Of a stretch of 64,000 nucleotides of DNA, positions 28,479-37,483 are shown piece after piece. The notes beneath the pieces are model-generated. The model searched no databases, had not been told where the DNA came from, and saw nothing but the letters and a program-made list of their open reading frames with translations. The number at the start of each line of letters is the position of its first letter. Positions within the stretch are counted from its first letter, which is position 1. Made by a program: the position numbers and the translations under genes. The DNA comes from Richelia sinica FACHB-800 (lineage in GTDB: Bacteria; Cyanobacteriota; Cyanobacteriia; Cyanobacteriales; Nostocaceae): positions 248,001 through 312,000 of the forward strand of contig NZ_JACJTT010000003.1 in the NCBI RefSeq assembly GCF_014698825.1. Direction: 5' to 3'.

Positions 28479-29396
28479 ATGAGAGATTGGTGGAAGCAAT
28501 GGCTGACGAACGTGGGATGGTCGCAGTCCTTGCTGCCAAGGATACTCGATTTAGCCTTAGTTCTGGCGTTGACTTATATGATTCTTGTCATCATAAATGA
28601 ACGTCGAACACTATGGATGGTAAGGGGATTCATAATTTTAATGCTGGCTTCAGCACTAAGTGCTAATTTAGGGTTACCACTGCTCAATTTTGTCTTGGAA
28701 AAATTAGTGATTGGTTGTGCTGTGGCCATGGCTGTGGCATTACAATCAGAGTTTCGTCGTTTTTTAGAGCAACTAGGACGAGGAGAATTTTGGCAGTTAT
28801 TTCATCATCACCGCTTGGCAGTACCCAAGTCTGATAGTGTAATTGATGAAATTGTGGAAGCAGTGAAGGAGTTGTCTAAAAATCGCATTGGTGCATTGCT
28901 AATTTTAGAAACTACAGGGCCAATTGATGAGCGTGACTTTTCTGTTCCCGGTGTGAAGTTAAATGCGGAGGTGTCTAAGGAACTGATTCAAACGATTTTT
29001 CAACCCAAGACCTTGTTACACGATGGAGCCACCTTAATTAGGGCTTCACGGATTGTATCATCGGGTATAATTTTACCACTGTCTGGACGCACAGCCTCAC
29101 GCCAGTTGGGAACACGCCATCGGGCAGCGATGGGAATTACAGAAAGGGTCGAAAATTGCATTTGTGTTGTTGTATCAGAAGAAACGGGTTCTATTTCCCT
29201 AGCGGAACGAGGAACCCTATATAGACCACTCACCATCAGAAAGCTGAAAGAATCTTTGGAGTCCAAATTGTCTCCTACTGTAGATCGGGAAGCTGTGGCC
29301 CCTGGTCTTTTCAGTTTGATGCGTCAGATTGGTAGTAAGGCGCTAGCATTGGTTCCACGTTTACTCAAGATTACCATCGACCGCTTCTCAAGATAA
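28479..29396 (+). CDS. cdaA: Diadenylate cyclase (CdaA/DacA type), 305 aa
   Basis: It makes the second messenger cyclic di-AMP from two ATP. Three N-terminal transmembrane helices occupy about residues 18-90 (LVLALTYMILVI; GFIILMLASALSA; VIGCAVAMAVAL). The DAC domain follows, with the catalytic signatures LLHDGATLIR and GTRHRAAMGI. The C-terminal 50 residues are variable. uppS begins four bases after its stop, so the two are cotranscribed. This links c-di-AMP with the cell-wall lipid carrier gene. Because c-di-AMP regulates osmolyte balance and cell-wall stress in many bacteria, the linkage makes functional sense; in this organism it is inference. Confidence 0.93.
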   Translation: MRDWWKQWLTNVGWSQSLLPRILDLALVLALTYMILVIINERRTLWMVRGFIILMLASALSANLGLPLLNFVLEKLVIGCAVAMAVALQSEFRRFLEQLGRGEFWQLFHHHRLAVPKSDSVIDEIVEAVKELSKNRIGALLILETTGPIDERDFSVPGVKLNAEVSKELIQTIFQPKTLLHDGATLIRASRIVSSGIILPLSGRTASRQLGTRHRAAMGITERVENCICVVVSEETGSISLAERGTLYRPLTIRKLKESLESKLSPTVDREAVAPGLFSLMRQIGSKALALVPRLLKITIDRFSR

Positions 29397-29399
29397 AAA

Positions 29400-30149
29400 A
29401 TGACAACTCAACAAACTAATTTGCAATATTTGCCTTCTGACTTAAAACCAGAATTACTACCCCAGCACGTTGCGGTGATTATGGATGGCAATGGTCGATG
29501 GGCAAAACGTCAAGGTCTACCTCGAATCATGGGACATAAGCGGGGAGTTGATGCCCTCAAGGATTTGCTGCGCTGTTGTAGGGATTGGGGAATTAAAGCG
29601 TTGACTGCCTATGCTTTTTCTACAGAGAACTGGAAACGACCACAGGAAGAAGTGGAGTTTTTGATGAGTTTGTTCCAGCGGGCATTAAGGCAGGAACTAA
29701 AGGAAATGGTAGAGGAGAATGTGCAAATTCAGTTTGTGGGCAATTTGCAAGCTTTACCAAAAGCGCTTCAAGAAGAAATTTCCCGTTCCATGGACGAAAC
29801 TAAAAATAATCGCAGTATTAAGTTTACAGTAGCGACCAATTATGGCGGTAGACAGGAAATTTTACAAGCTTGTCGAGCGATCGCCCAAAAGGTACAACAA
29901 GGTATATTAAAACCAGATGAAATTTCTGAACAAATATTTGAAAGCCATTTATATACAGCTGGGATAACTGACCCAGATTTGTTAATTCGTACCAGTGGAG
30001 AAATGCGGTTATCAAATTTCTTACTCTGGCAAATGGCCTATGGAGAAATTTATATTACTGATACCCTCTGGCCAGATTTCGACCGGGCTGAATTCCATCG
30101 GGCCCTGTGTGCCTATCAACAACGGAACAGACGTTTTGGGGGCGTTTAG
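29400..30149 (+). CDS. uppS: Isoprenyl transferase (undecaprenyl diphosphate synthase), 249 aa
   Basis: A cis-prenyltransferase that extends farnesyl diphosphate with isopentenyl units to make the C55 carrier lipid for peptidoglycan and glycan export. Signature motifs are [17 protein letters not shown] with catalytic Asp, [12 protein letters not shown], and the C-terminal [19 protein letters not shown]. Length is typical. It is the second gene of the cdaA-uppS unit. Confidence 0.96.
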   Translation: MTTQQTNLQYLPSDLKPELLPQHVAVIMDGNGRWAKRQGLPRIMGHKRGVDALKDLLRCCRDWGIKALTAYAFSTENWKRPQEEVEFLMSLFQRALRQELKEMVEENVQIQFVGNLQALPKALQEEISRSMDETKNNRSIKFTVATNYGGRQEILQACRAIAQKVQQGILKPDEISEQIFESHLYTAGITDPDLLIRTSGEMRLSNFLLWQMAYGEIYITDTLWPDFDRAEFHRALCAYQQRNRRFGGV

Positions 30150-30217
30150 CTGATAGGTCAAACAGAAAATCAGACGTTCTTGGGGAACGCCTATACAAAA
30201 ATCAATAAAGAGTATGA

Positions 30218-30329
30218 TATGGCAATGGACAGAGCGGTTAGGACATTAACTAAGAATAAAACTTAGACAGCAAAAGGCTTTTAGCACTGTTACCTGTTAC
30301 CTATCACCTGTCACCTGTCACCTGCTATA
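30218..30329 (+). repeat. MITE-like dispersed repeat, copy 1
   Basis: It contains GGACAGAGCGGTTAGGACAT, AAAACTTAGA, AAAGGCTTTTAGCACTGT and a run of CACCTGT heptamers, and ends GCTATAA. An inverted copy lies at 31223-31333, on the far side of the DUF3143-dnaJ gene pair. See the repeat finding for other copies. Confidence 0.8.
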
Positions 30330-30331
30330 AT

Positions 30332-30598
30332 TTAGGGGCCTGCAAAAATTGCTGCTTCAATATCTTCACGACTGAGAGAATATTTAAAAGCACGTTGAAT
30401 ATCTTGGCCATTTTCTCCAGCATTGAGGTAGCGGACTGTAATTTGTTCAATGTCTAGTGACAGTTCTGCTTCCCAGTGTGGTTTTTGTATATACCAGCAA
30501 TGTAAAGATGTTTCATCTTGCTGACAACCTTGATTTTTGAGCCACTGTTCAATTTGGGGCAGGGGGTGGTTATACAGGGGTGTGTCGGAAGGAAGCAT
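30332..30598 (-). CDS. DUF3143 family protein, 88 aa
   Basis: A small cyanobacterial protein of the DUF3143 family: it starts MLPSDTPLYNHPLPQIEQWL and contains CWYIQKPHWEAELSLD. No catalytic residues are known. In cyanobacteria this gene usually sits next to a J-domain gene, as here, where it follows the dnaJ-like gene by about 20 bases in one likely transcript. The family start is the ATG at 30598; upstream frame codons are not conserved. The role may be related to chaperoning or thylakoid protein assembly, but that rests only on the neighbour. Confidence 0.85.
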   Translation of the reverse strand: MLPSDTPLYNHPLPQIEQWLKNQGCQQDETSLHCWYIQKPHWEAELSLDIEQITVRYLNAGENGQDIQRAFKYSLSREDIEAAIFAGP

Positions 30599-30620
30599 AG
30601 TCACAATTAACAATTAAAAT

Positions 30621-31166
30621 TTAAAAAAATTCGATTTTTCCAAAGGTGAAGGCTTGGCAAATATGGAGCATGGATTGTTGGAGGAAGGTGGCTGCTTGAG
30701 GTACGGGAGTTTGTAAGGGTGTGTCACCACGGAGAATACTCACAACAATAGCTAACAGCATACAACCCACAAAGGTTAAACCTAACACAAATAATACAAA
30801 AATTTCGCCAGAGGACAAAGGGCGATCGCTGGCATCAAGATACATGGATTTTGACCAATCATGTGGTTTAATTCCTTGATGTTGTAAGTCCCTTGGTGCT
30901 TGAATGACTCCAAACCGAGAATAGCCAATCTTCAAATCATAACTTAAACGCCGTTCTGGATGACTGAGAGTGGCGTAAGCTTCGTTAATTTCCTGGAACT
31001 TGGCAGTAGCAATACTAGTAGGTAAGACTGTAGTGTCTGGGTGATATTGCTTGCTCAATTCTCGATAAGCGCGACGGATATCAATTACAGATGCAGAAGG
31101 ATGTAGTCCTAGCAGGGAGTAATATGTAGGTTCGCTGCTTTGTAGCTTTGTCCCGGTTTGACTCAC
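30621..31166 (-). CDS. J-domain protein with C-terminal membrane helix, 181 aa
   Basis: A DnaJ-like J domain spans residues 15-82: YYSLLGLHPSASVIDIRRAY, the HPD tripeptide in KQYHPDTT, and FQEINEAYATLSHPERRLSYD. It lacks the zinc-finger and C-terminal domains of true DnaJ. A single hydrophobic helix (FVLFVLGLTFVGCMLLAIVV, about 123-143) should anchor it to a membrane, recruiting DnaK there. The start is GTG. It is cotranscribed with DUF3143, and the pair is flanked by two inverted copies of a dispersed repeat. Confidence 0.88.
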   Translation of the reverse strand: MSQTGTKLQSSEPTYYSLLGLHPSASVIDIRRAYRELSKQYHPDTTVLPTSIATAKFQEINEAYATLSHPERRLSYDLKIGYSRFGVIQAPRDLQHQGIKPHDWSKSMYLDASDRPLSSGEIFVLFVLGLTFVGCMLLAIVVSILRGDTPLQTPVPQAATFLQQSMLHICQAFTFGKIEFF

Positions 31167-31222
31167 GGCTTTGATTCACTCGGCTCAAATCTGTTTTTTT
31201 ATATTCTAAATCCCATAGGTAT

Positions 31223-31333
31223 TTACAGGCGACAGGTGACAGGTAACAGGTGACAGGTGACAGTGCTAAAAGCCTTTTTGTATCTAAGTTTTAGTTGTAG
31301 TTAATGTCCTAACTGTCTTGTCTACGGCTGTAA
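31223..31333 (-). repeat. MITE-like dispersed repeat, copy 2 (inverted)
   Basis: The reverse complement starts TTACAGCCGTAGACAAG, contains AGGACATTAACTA and GGCTTTTAGCACTGTCACC, and ends with five CACCTGT-like heptamers. Together with copy 1 it brackets the DUF3143-dnaJ pair in inverted orientation. Confidence 0.8.
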
Positions 31334-31431
31334 TTTCATCAGCTTTTACACATTAGACATCTGGTGAAAATAAATGTAGAGACGTTACATCTAACGTCTC
31401 TACCTTCTTGTTTGGAGATATCTAAAGGTAT

Positions 31432-32487
31432 TTATGAAAACTGTTCAATGATTCCCCCACCTAACACCTTGTCTCCTTCGTACCAAACTGCGGCTTGTCC
31501 AGGGGTAATGCTGAATTGAGGTTCATCAAATACCAATCGGACACGGGAATTTTCCAAAGGAATGACTGTGACAGGAACAGGGGAAGAACGATAACGGATT
31601 TGGACTTCGGCCCGGATGAGGGTTGATGGTTCAGCAATGGAAACCCAATTTACCCGATTTACTTTACATTCTGGCTGAGTTGCCTTGGTGCGATCGCCTA
31701 CAACGACACGATTATTTACAGCATCTAACTCAATCACATACAGTGGTTCTGGGGCGGCAATGCCTAAACCCTTGCGTTGACCAATGGTGTAGTGATGAAC
31801 TCCATCATGTTGTCCTAGCACCTTACCTGTGGCATCAACAATATCACCTTTTTTGGGAGCCAAGTATTTATCTAAGAAGGCTCGCATGGAACCGTTACTT
31901 TCCACCAAACATAAATCTTGACTTTCTGGTTTGTCAGCGGTTTGCAGCCCATATTCAGCCGCAATACGGCGAGTGTCGGCTTTATTCAGTTCACCCAAGG
32001 GAAAAATAGAAGCTTCCAGTAAATCTTGTGATAAATCGTAGAGGAAGTAGGACTGGTCTTTATTTCGGTCTACAGCCCTGAGTAATTGGTAGCGGCCAGT
32101 GGTGTGATCATAGCGAATTTGGGCATAATGACCTGTAGCGATGCGATCGCATCCCAATTGTTCACGGGCATATGCCACCATCGGTCCAAACTTCACCGTT
32201 TTATTACATTGAGAACAAGGTAACGGTGTAATTCCCGCACTGTAACCAGAGACTAAATAATCAACAATATTGGTTTGAAAAACATCCCGAATATCAACGA
32301 CTTGATGGGGAATACCCAATTGTTCACAAATACCTGCCGCGTCGATCATTCCTTCAGAGCAGCATTGTCCTTTGCCTTTCATTAGCCAAAGGGTTAAACC
32401 AATTACTTCATAGCCCTGATTATGGAGAATAGCGGCCGCTGTCGAGCTATCAACGCCACCAGAAAGACCAACGACGACTTTTTTCAT
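31432..32487 (-). CDS. mnmA: tRNA-specific 2-thiouridylase MnmA, 351 aa
   Basis: MnmA thiolates U34 of tRNA-Lys, -Glu and -Gln. The PP-loop is GLSGGVDSS near the N-terminus. The catalytic cysteines are in [11 protein letters not shown] and SQDLCLV. The C-terminal beta-barrel ([18 protein letters not shown]) is complete. The ATG at 32487 ([11 protein letters not shown]) is the family start; the frame extends seven codons upstream. It is monocistronic. A HIP1-like site lies inside the gene. Confidence 0.96.
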   Translation of the reverse strand: MKKVVVGLSGGVDSSTAAAILHNQGYEVIGLTLWLMKGKGQCCSEGMIDAAGICEQLGIPHQVVDIRDVFQTNIVDYLVSGYSAGITPLPCSQCNKTVKFGPMVAYAREQLGCDRIATGHYAQIRYDHTTGRYQLLRAVDRNKDQSYFLYDLSQDLLEASIFPLGELNKADTRRIAAEYGLQTADKPESQDLCLVESNGSMRAFLDKYLAPKKGDIVDATGKVLGQHDGVHHYTIGQRKGLGIAAPEPLYVIELDAVNNRVVVGDRTKATQPECKVNRVNWVSIAEPSTLIRAEVQIRYRSSPVPVTVIPLENSRVRLVFDEPQFSITPGQAAVWYEGDKVLGGGIIEQFS

Positions 32488-32639
32488 ATCGTTACAGCCC
32501 AAGGGCACCTTACACTTTCAATAGTGCTAACTCTCGGTACTAAATTTCCCGGAGCTAAAAGACTGTCCAATTGTAGCATATATTCCTACAAAGCCTTGTG
32601 AGTTCGGGGTATGGCTCGTCAGGCTACACTATTAAAAAT

Positions 32640-33416
32640 CTAACCGCGAATAAAGAAATAGGTTGTCATTCCAGAGGCTACAACAATGACAAAGATGCGA
32701 ATCAAGCGGGGGTCTAGTCGTCGTGCATAATGAGCGCATAAATAACCCCCAAGGGAACCACCCACAGCCATCAGAACTGCTTGGTGCCAAAGAATTACAC
32801 CTGCAAAAATAAAGGGAATAATCGCAATTCCGTTAATGCAACTACCAAGAAAGGCTTTAAAAGCATTCATACTGTGAATATTTTTAATGCCCAAAAATGT
32901 TAAAGTTGCGAGCATCAGGATTCCTAACCCTGCACCAAAGAAACCACCATAAATAGCGATCGCTAGTTGAGTAAGTAGGAGAATAAATAAAGGTGGAGAT
33001 TCTGAGATAGATTTTTTACTTTGAAATTGCAACCACTTTTTTAATGGTTCGCTAAATGTAAATATCAGTGTTGCTGAAAGTAATAAATAGGGAAGCAACT
33101 TTTTAAATAAATCAGCCGAAGTATATAACAAAATTACAGAACCAATCACCCCACCCACTAAGCTAGTACCACATAGGAGTACCATTTCTCGTCGAGGTAT
33201 ATTCAAATTATGACGATAAGCTCCTGCGCTAGCAATTGATGCCACCCACAGTGCCGTATTATTGGTGGCATTAGCAGCTATCGGCTCTACACCCGTAAAT
33301 ATCAAGGTGGGAAAGGTAATGAAACTGCCACCCCCTGCAACAGCATTTAGTGCACCCGCAATAAAGGCGGTACCAAAGAGAAACACACTATGAATAATTG
33401 GTAAATATTCGGCCAT
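32640..33416 (-). CDS. TSUP (TauE/SafE) family permease, 258 aa
   Basis: About eight transmembrane helices. The N-terminal half-repeat has FIAGALNAVAGGGSFITFPT, the signature of sulfite exporter TauE/SafE family proteins. The second half-repeat has LAIAIYGGFFGAGLGILMLA. Members move sulfur- or carbon-containing anions; the substrate here is unknown. It starts at an ATG and is monocistronic. Confidence 0.9.
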   Translation of the reverse strand: MAEYLPIIHSVFLFGTAFIAGALNAVAGGGSFITFPTLIFTGVEPIAANATNNTALWVASIASAGAYRHNLNIPRREMVLLCGTSLVGGVIGSVILLYTSADLFKKLLPYLLLSATLIFTFSEPLKKWLQFQSKKSISESPPLFILLLTQLAIAIYGGFFGAGLGILMLATLTFLGIKNIHSMNAFKAFLGSCINGIAIIPFIFAGVILWHQAVLMAVGGSLGGYLCAHYARRLDPRLIRIFVIVVASGMTTYFFIRG

Positions 33417-33919
33417 TCTTTGTCAAAGGTGTGGTTGGCAATGAGTTTTTCTGTCATACAGACATAGTTACTATGCTGACAATACACCAAGGGACAGCCA
33501 GTAAGAACATGTTTGCACCAATACTTGTTGTTCAGGAAAAACTATGTAATTAATATACACTAAACCGACCAAAAAACCGTATTTTATCTGTAAAATAGAC
33601 CTATGTAAACAAATTCAACCCTTTTCAACTCCAAAAACTAGTGATACAGCGATGGACAGAGCGATTAGGACATTAACTAACACTCACACTTAGACAACCA
33701 AAGGTTTTTAACACTGTCACCTGCTATATTTATGACCTCGCAAATTCTTGTCAAAGCTCAAATTAATTTTGCACGACTACTTAGGGCTTGCTGCTAACCA
33801 AAAAAAAGCACGTGAGTATATCACGCACCCTATAATTCCCAGATAATGGATTTTTAAATTTCAGCAAGATGATCAGTTAATTAGAGTAATATTGGATTTT
33901 GAATTTTTAGTTGGTTAGC
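33417..33919. other. Spacer with a dispersed-repeat copy and a small palindrome
   Basis: About 500 bp. Besides the MITE-like copy at 33643-33729, a palindrome CGTGAGTATATCACG lies at about 33812-33826 near GCACCCTATAATTC. No gene or tRNA is seen. Confidence 0.5.
33643..33729 (+). repeat. MITE-like dispersed repeat, copy 3 (shorter)
   Basis: It starts GATACAGCGATGGACAGAGC, contains AGGACATTAACTAA and GTTTTTAACACTGTCACC, and ends CTGCTATATT. It has only one CACCTG heptamer, against four to five in copies 1 and 2. Confidence 0.75.
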
Positions 33920-34558
33920 TCAATGAGCATAATTATTGGTACGAGGTGTAGTACGAGCACCAACGACGGCTCCCATTAAAGCTGCGGCTAACCCTAATAA
34001 AGAACCAAACACAAACCATAATAAGGCTCTAGAGGTAGTAGCCGCAATATCGCGAGCTTGTTCAGCAGTGACTGTTGGTAGGTTCTGGGGTACGGTAGTT
34101 CCTGATTGTTGGATTTGATTCATCACCGATGCTGCATTGTAAGCTGCAACACCAAATGCACCCCAAACCCCATTTGCTAACAAGAAAGAACTTAATGCTA
34201 GGGTAGTGGCCCAGAGAATTGCTCCGTTGAGTAGGGCTGTGTTTCGATTCATGGGGCCACAACCACGAGTTGTAATCCAACCACCAATAAATAGAGAGAT
34301 TAATAAAGCAATTGTTGACCACAAACCAACATTACCAGCAATATTTGGGGCTATTGTTCTCGGTGCACCCGAGTTAGCAATTGTGCCAGCACCAACTGCT
34401 CCAAATAGTGAGCTTAAGATTAATTGAGTTGCCAAAGCCACTAAAACACCAGAAATAATGGGGCCCCACCGCACGCGATCGCGATATTCATTTACCCGTG
34501 TTGCTACGGTAGATTCAGTACCAATAATGTCATCACCAACTCTATTTACGTAGGACAT
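33920..34558 (-). CDS. Hypothetical multi-pass membrane protein, 212 aa
   Basis: Four hydrophobic helices are visible: about residues 33-60 (IISGVLVALATQLILSSLFG), 77-97 (LWSTIALLISLFIGGWITTR), 105-135 and 178-200 (LLWFVFGSLLGLAAALMGAV). The N-terminus is soluble and charged (RVGDDIIGTESTVATRVNEY). The layout resembles a cyanobacterial family of small stress-related membrane proteins, but I cannot name it. Its start is a clean ATG and it is monocistronic in a long AT-rich setting. Confidence 0.75.
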   Translation of the reverse strand: MSYVNRVGDDIIGTESTVATRVNEYRDRVRWGPIISGVLVALATQLILSSLFGAVGAGTIANSGAPRTIAPNIAGNVGLWSTIALLISLFIGGWITTRGCGPMNRNTALLNGAILWATTLALSSFLLANGVWGAFGVAAYNAASVMNQIQQSGTTVPQNLPTVTAEQARDIAATTSRALLWFVFGSLLGLAAALMGAVVGARTTPRTNNYAH

Positions 34559-34831
34559 AGTGTATTGTCTCCAGCCGTGTTTTAGCTAAGTTTCTCAGGT
34601 TATATTTATGCTTATGTTTTAAATTAAATTCCTATTTATGGTTTTTAATCTCTATCACGAGAAAGAGTTAAATACTGTATCTAGAGTTATAAAGGCTTTC
34701 CCTATATGGATTCTGATTTTTTTAAGAAAAATAGAGACATTTATCGATATTTGAAATCAAGAAATACTAAATATAATTGAATTTTTAAAAAATTATTTTT
34801 TACATCTTACAAATTATCAATTATCGCTAAA

Positions 34832-35158
34832 CTAACGGATTTTGACTGCTGTACCTGTAGCTGTAATTAGTAATAAAAACCCAGATTGGTCTACATTGAT
34901 AGTACCTGTATCAATTTCTATGCCAATTACGGCATCTGCACCTAAACGTTGTGCTCTGAGTTCTAGTTCTTCTAATGCTTTACGTTGCCCTTGTTCAAAG
35001 AGACGCTCATAGCTGCCAGTACGTCCTCCCACAACATCACGAATACTAGCGAAAAAGTCCCGCAGAACGTTACTACCATACACTACTTCGGCGGTCACAA
35101 TTCCCAAATAGGACTGAATAACTGCTCCTTGAATGACATCGGTGGTTGTTAAAAGCAT
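34832..35158 (-). CDS. YbjQ/DUF74 family protein, 108 aa
   Basis: A small protein of the YbjQ (DUF74, heavy-metal-binding-domain-like) family that forms homopentamers. Typical features are TTTDVIQGAVIQSYLGIVTAE, the central RDFFASIRDVVGGRTGSYE and the end DAVIGIEIDTG. The function is not established. The start is taken as the ATG at 35158, which gives the usual length of about 105 residues; the frame extends 14 codons further. Confidence 0.9.
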   Translation of the reverse strand: MLLTTTDVIQGAVIQSYLGIVTAEVVYGSNVLRDFFASIRDVVGGRTGSYERLFEQGQRKALEELELRAQRLGADAVIGIEIDTGTINVDQSGFLLLITATGTAVKIR

Positions 35159-35426
35159 ATGATTGACCTTGCTGATAGGTAAGTGGGTACGATTTGACAA
35201 AGGAGAGATGTTTCTATAAATAGTTTACCCATTACTCCGATTTTATCTTGTGAATGAGAAACTAATTATGATGATCAGTATAAAATCTAGCTTACTCTCA
35301 GCAATACATATAAATATCAGTCATTATTAATATTTTGTAAATATGAATAAATACAGTTTTCAAAATTCAATATTTTTGTTTTAATGTACAAGCAAAAACT
35401 TATCTGAAAATTTCAGGAAATTTACT

Positions 35427-36107
35427 GTGGACAAAAAACTAGCAGTTTTAATTACATGTCTATTATTAGGATGTTTCGTCGGCAGTAGACCTTTGGCTGC
35501 TCAAGCAGAAGTGGTAGTGGCCCAAGCTAGAAACCCTGAGTTAAAGCAACTATTTGAAGAAGGACGAAGATTAGTAGATGCTGGAGATTATAATGGAGCG
35601 ATCGCTATTTATCAGCAAGCCGCAAGATTAGATCCCCGCAATGCCAGAATCCATTCTGGTATGGGCTATTTATACGCGCAACAAGGGAATTTTTCTTTAG
35701 CCTTAACTGCCTACCGAAGAGCGATCGCTATTGAACCTAATAATAGCGATTTTTATTACGCTGTCGGTTATATCAAAGGTAACATGGGAGACACCAACGG
35801 AGCCAAAGAAGCTTATCGTCGTGCTATCCAAATCAATCGTGGTCATGTTAACGCCTATTTGGGCTTAGGTGTCACTCAAGCTACCTTGGGAGACTATGAA
35901 GCTGCAATGTGGGCCTACGAACAAGCTATTAACTTAGATAGAAATAATGCTCGTACCTATGAATTAATGGGTTCTATGTTTAAACAAAGACGACAAAGTA
36001 GACAAGCTAGTAATGTCCTGCAAAAAGCCCGTGATTTATATCTGCGTGGGAATGATCAAGAAGGTGTAGATAGAGTAGAAGCAATGTTGCGAGATATTGG
36101 CGGTTAA
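35427..36107 (+). CDS. Exported TPR-repeat protein, 226 aa
   Basis: An N-terminal signal peptide (LAVLITCLLLGCFVGSRPLA) probably ends near AQA at residue 28; the LLGC is a poor lipobox. Five tandem TPR units then fill residues 35-200 (for example GDYNGAIAIYQQAARLDPRN, GNFSLALTAYRRAIAIEPNN, GDYEAAMWAYEQAINLDRNN). It is a protein-interaction scaffold, probably periplasmic or lumenal. The start is GTG, supported by AGGA eight bases upstream. The gene is monocistronic with terminator-like hairpins downstream. Confidence 0.88.
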   Translation: MDKKLAVLITCLLLGCFVGSRPLAAQAEVVVAQARNPELKQLFEEGRRLVDAGDYNGAIAIYQQAARLDPRNARIHSGMGYLYAQQGNFSLALTAYRRAIAIEPNNSDFYYAVGYIKGNMGDTNGAKEAYRRAIQINRGHVNAYLGLGVTQATLGDYEAAMWAYEQAINLDRNNARTYELMGSMFKQRRQSRQASNVLQKARDLYLRGNDQEGVDRVEAMLRDIGG

Positions 36108-36378
36108 CAACTCACCATAGCGTAATTAATTACAGATATCATCAATAGCGATTCAGACAACAATATGATCTTAGTTCATCGAGTCTATACAGAAGGCTAG
36201 TAGAAGGAGAAAAGAATTCTCAGTTTTGCCTAACCATTTAATACTTCTATTCAACAACGCCAAAAACATATATGTGCATCTACTTCAGTTTTTTTGGCAT
36301 TTTGGCAGATTTTTTCAAATTTACGTTGTTATCCTAGATGCGCGAATGTCTTTGTGCGATAATTCCGACTTGCAGAAT

Positions 36379-36407
36379 CCCTCGGTTCCCATCCGGGGGT
36401 ATTTTTT
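36379..36407 (+). terminator. Rho-independent terminator
   Basis: CCCTCGG (36379-36385) pairs with CCGGGGG (36393-36399) with one G-U, followed by TATTTTTT. It may end the TPR transcript or a small RNA. Confidence 0.7.
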
Positions 36408-36562
36408 CTAATTACACTAATTTTGATATTCTACCTCCAAAGAATTATTCAGAGAGTAAGATAAATTTTTTACATTCTCTCCTGACGATAGAAGTAATAA
36501 CCCAAAAACATAGATAAATTAATATTCAGACTAGTCCACATTCCAATGTCTTTGATCATTCG

Positions 36563-36597
36563 CTCCGGTGGTTATTCCTCGCTGGAGTTATTTTTTG
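36563..36597 (+). terminator. Rho-independent terminator
   Basis: CTCCGG (36563-36568) pairs with CTGGAG (36582-36587) with one G-U, followed by TTATTTTTT. Confidence 0.65.
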
Positions 36598-36609
36598 GTT
36601 CAGGATTAT

Positions 36610-37392
36610 TCAGGACTTGATTAATTTAGTGCCACATCTTTTACAAAATGCTGCATCGGCATCATGAAAAGATAAACCACATCCAGAACAGACGGTTTCT
36701 ATCTGATTAGCGGTTTTCACTAACCGTCTAATTAAGTCCCCAACTTGCCAAGGGATAACTGCTACTCCTGTTAAAATCATCAACAATGTTAATAAACGAC
36801 CAAATTCAGAAATAGGTGTGACATCTCCAAATCCTACTGTTGTCATGGTTACGACTGAAAAATAAAACGCATCTAAAAATGTTTGAAAAACATCTGGATT
36901 AACTGGGTGCTCAACTTGATAAATTAAGCCAGAAAAAACGAAAATAATCGCGAATAAAGTAAAGAGAATACGGGTAAAAATGACGCTATCTTCGTTACTA
37001 ATCGCCCCAAAGAGAAATTTTTGATCAATAAATCTGAATAGTCTTAAAATCCGAAACCAACGCAATAAACGAATAAAACTGATATCTACCAATCCAAACA
37101 AGAATGGTAATATCGCCATTAAATCAATAATGGAATAAAAACTAAAAATATATTTCAGCTTATTTTCTGCACTCCATAAACGAATTACATACTCTACAGC
37201 AAAAATAATTAATATTGCTGTATCTAGAATTTTTAATTGCATCCGTGCATCATCAGGAATGTTATAAGTTTCTGCGACAAAAATTCCTGATGAAACCATG
37301 ACAAGAGCCGCAATCGTGAGATTAATGATTTTGCCTAGAGGTGTTTCCAAGTCCGTTAGATAAAATTCTGTTTTTTCACGAATTAGTAACAT
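36610..37392 (-). CDS. Voltage-gated-type potassium channel with zinc-ribbon tail, about 260 aa
   Basis: Six membrane segments: a voltage-sensor-like part (about residues 22-150) with an S4-like RLLRWFRILRLFRF, then a pore domain with selectivity filter TVGFGD. A final helix leads to a cytoplasmic tail ending in a zinc ribbon with two CxxC pairs (CSGCG, CKRCG). The combination indicates a tetrameric K+ channel whose tail binds zinc. The ATG at 37392 is preferred to an upstream TTG. It is divergent from the deaminase gene, with about 90 bases between. Confidence 0.9.
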   Translation of the reverse strand: MLLIREKTEFYLTDLETPLGKIINLTIAALVMVSSGIFVAETYNIPDDARMQLKILDTAILIIFAVEYVIRLWSAENKLKYIFSFYSIIDLMAILPFLFGLVDISFIRLLRWFRILRLFRFIDQKFLFGAISNEDSVIFTRILFTLFAIIFVFSGLIYQVEHPVNPDVFQTFLDAFYFSVVTMTTVGFGDVTPISEFGRLLTLLMILTGVAVIPWQVGDLIRRLVKTANQIETVCSGCGLSFHDADAAFCKRCGTKLIKS

Positions 37393-37483
37393 AGATAACA
37401 AAATTTAAGTTTAATTAATTGGCATTCACTATCAAAAGAGTGCGCTATTGTGGGAAATTACTCTGCTTAACTCCTGAATTATC

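Larger units (their letters stand above)
36108..36609. other. Spacer with two terminators and a possible small RNA
   Basis: About 500 bp. The stretch 36180-36410 has no protein-like frame but ends in a terminator, and a second terminator lies at 36563-36597. This pattern (non-coding transcript-sized segment ending in a terminator, 270 bases beyond the TPR gene) fits a small RNA, but no promoter is clear. Confidence 0.4.

Noticed and set aside
36226-36411. 61-codon frame after the TPR gene
   Set aside because: It runs through a terminator hairpin and has no ribosome-binding site.
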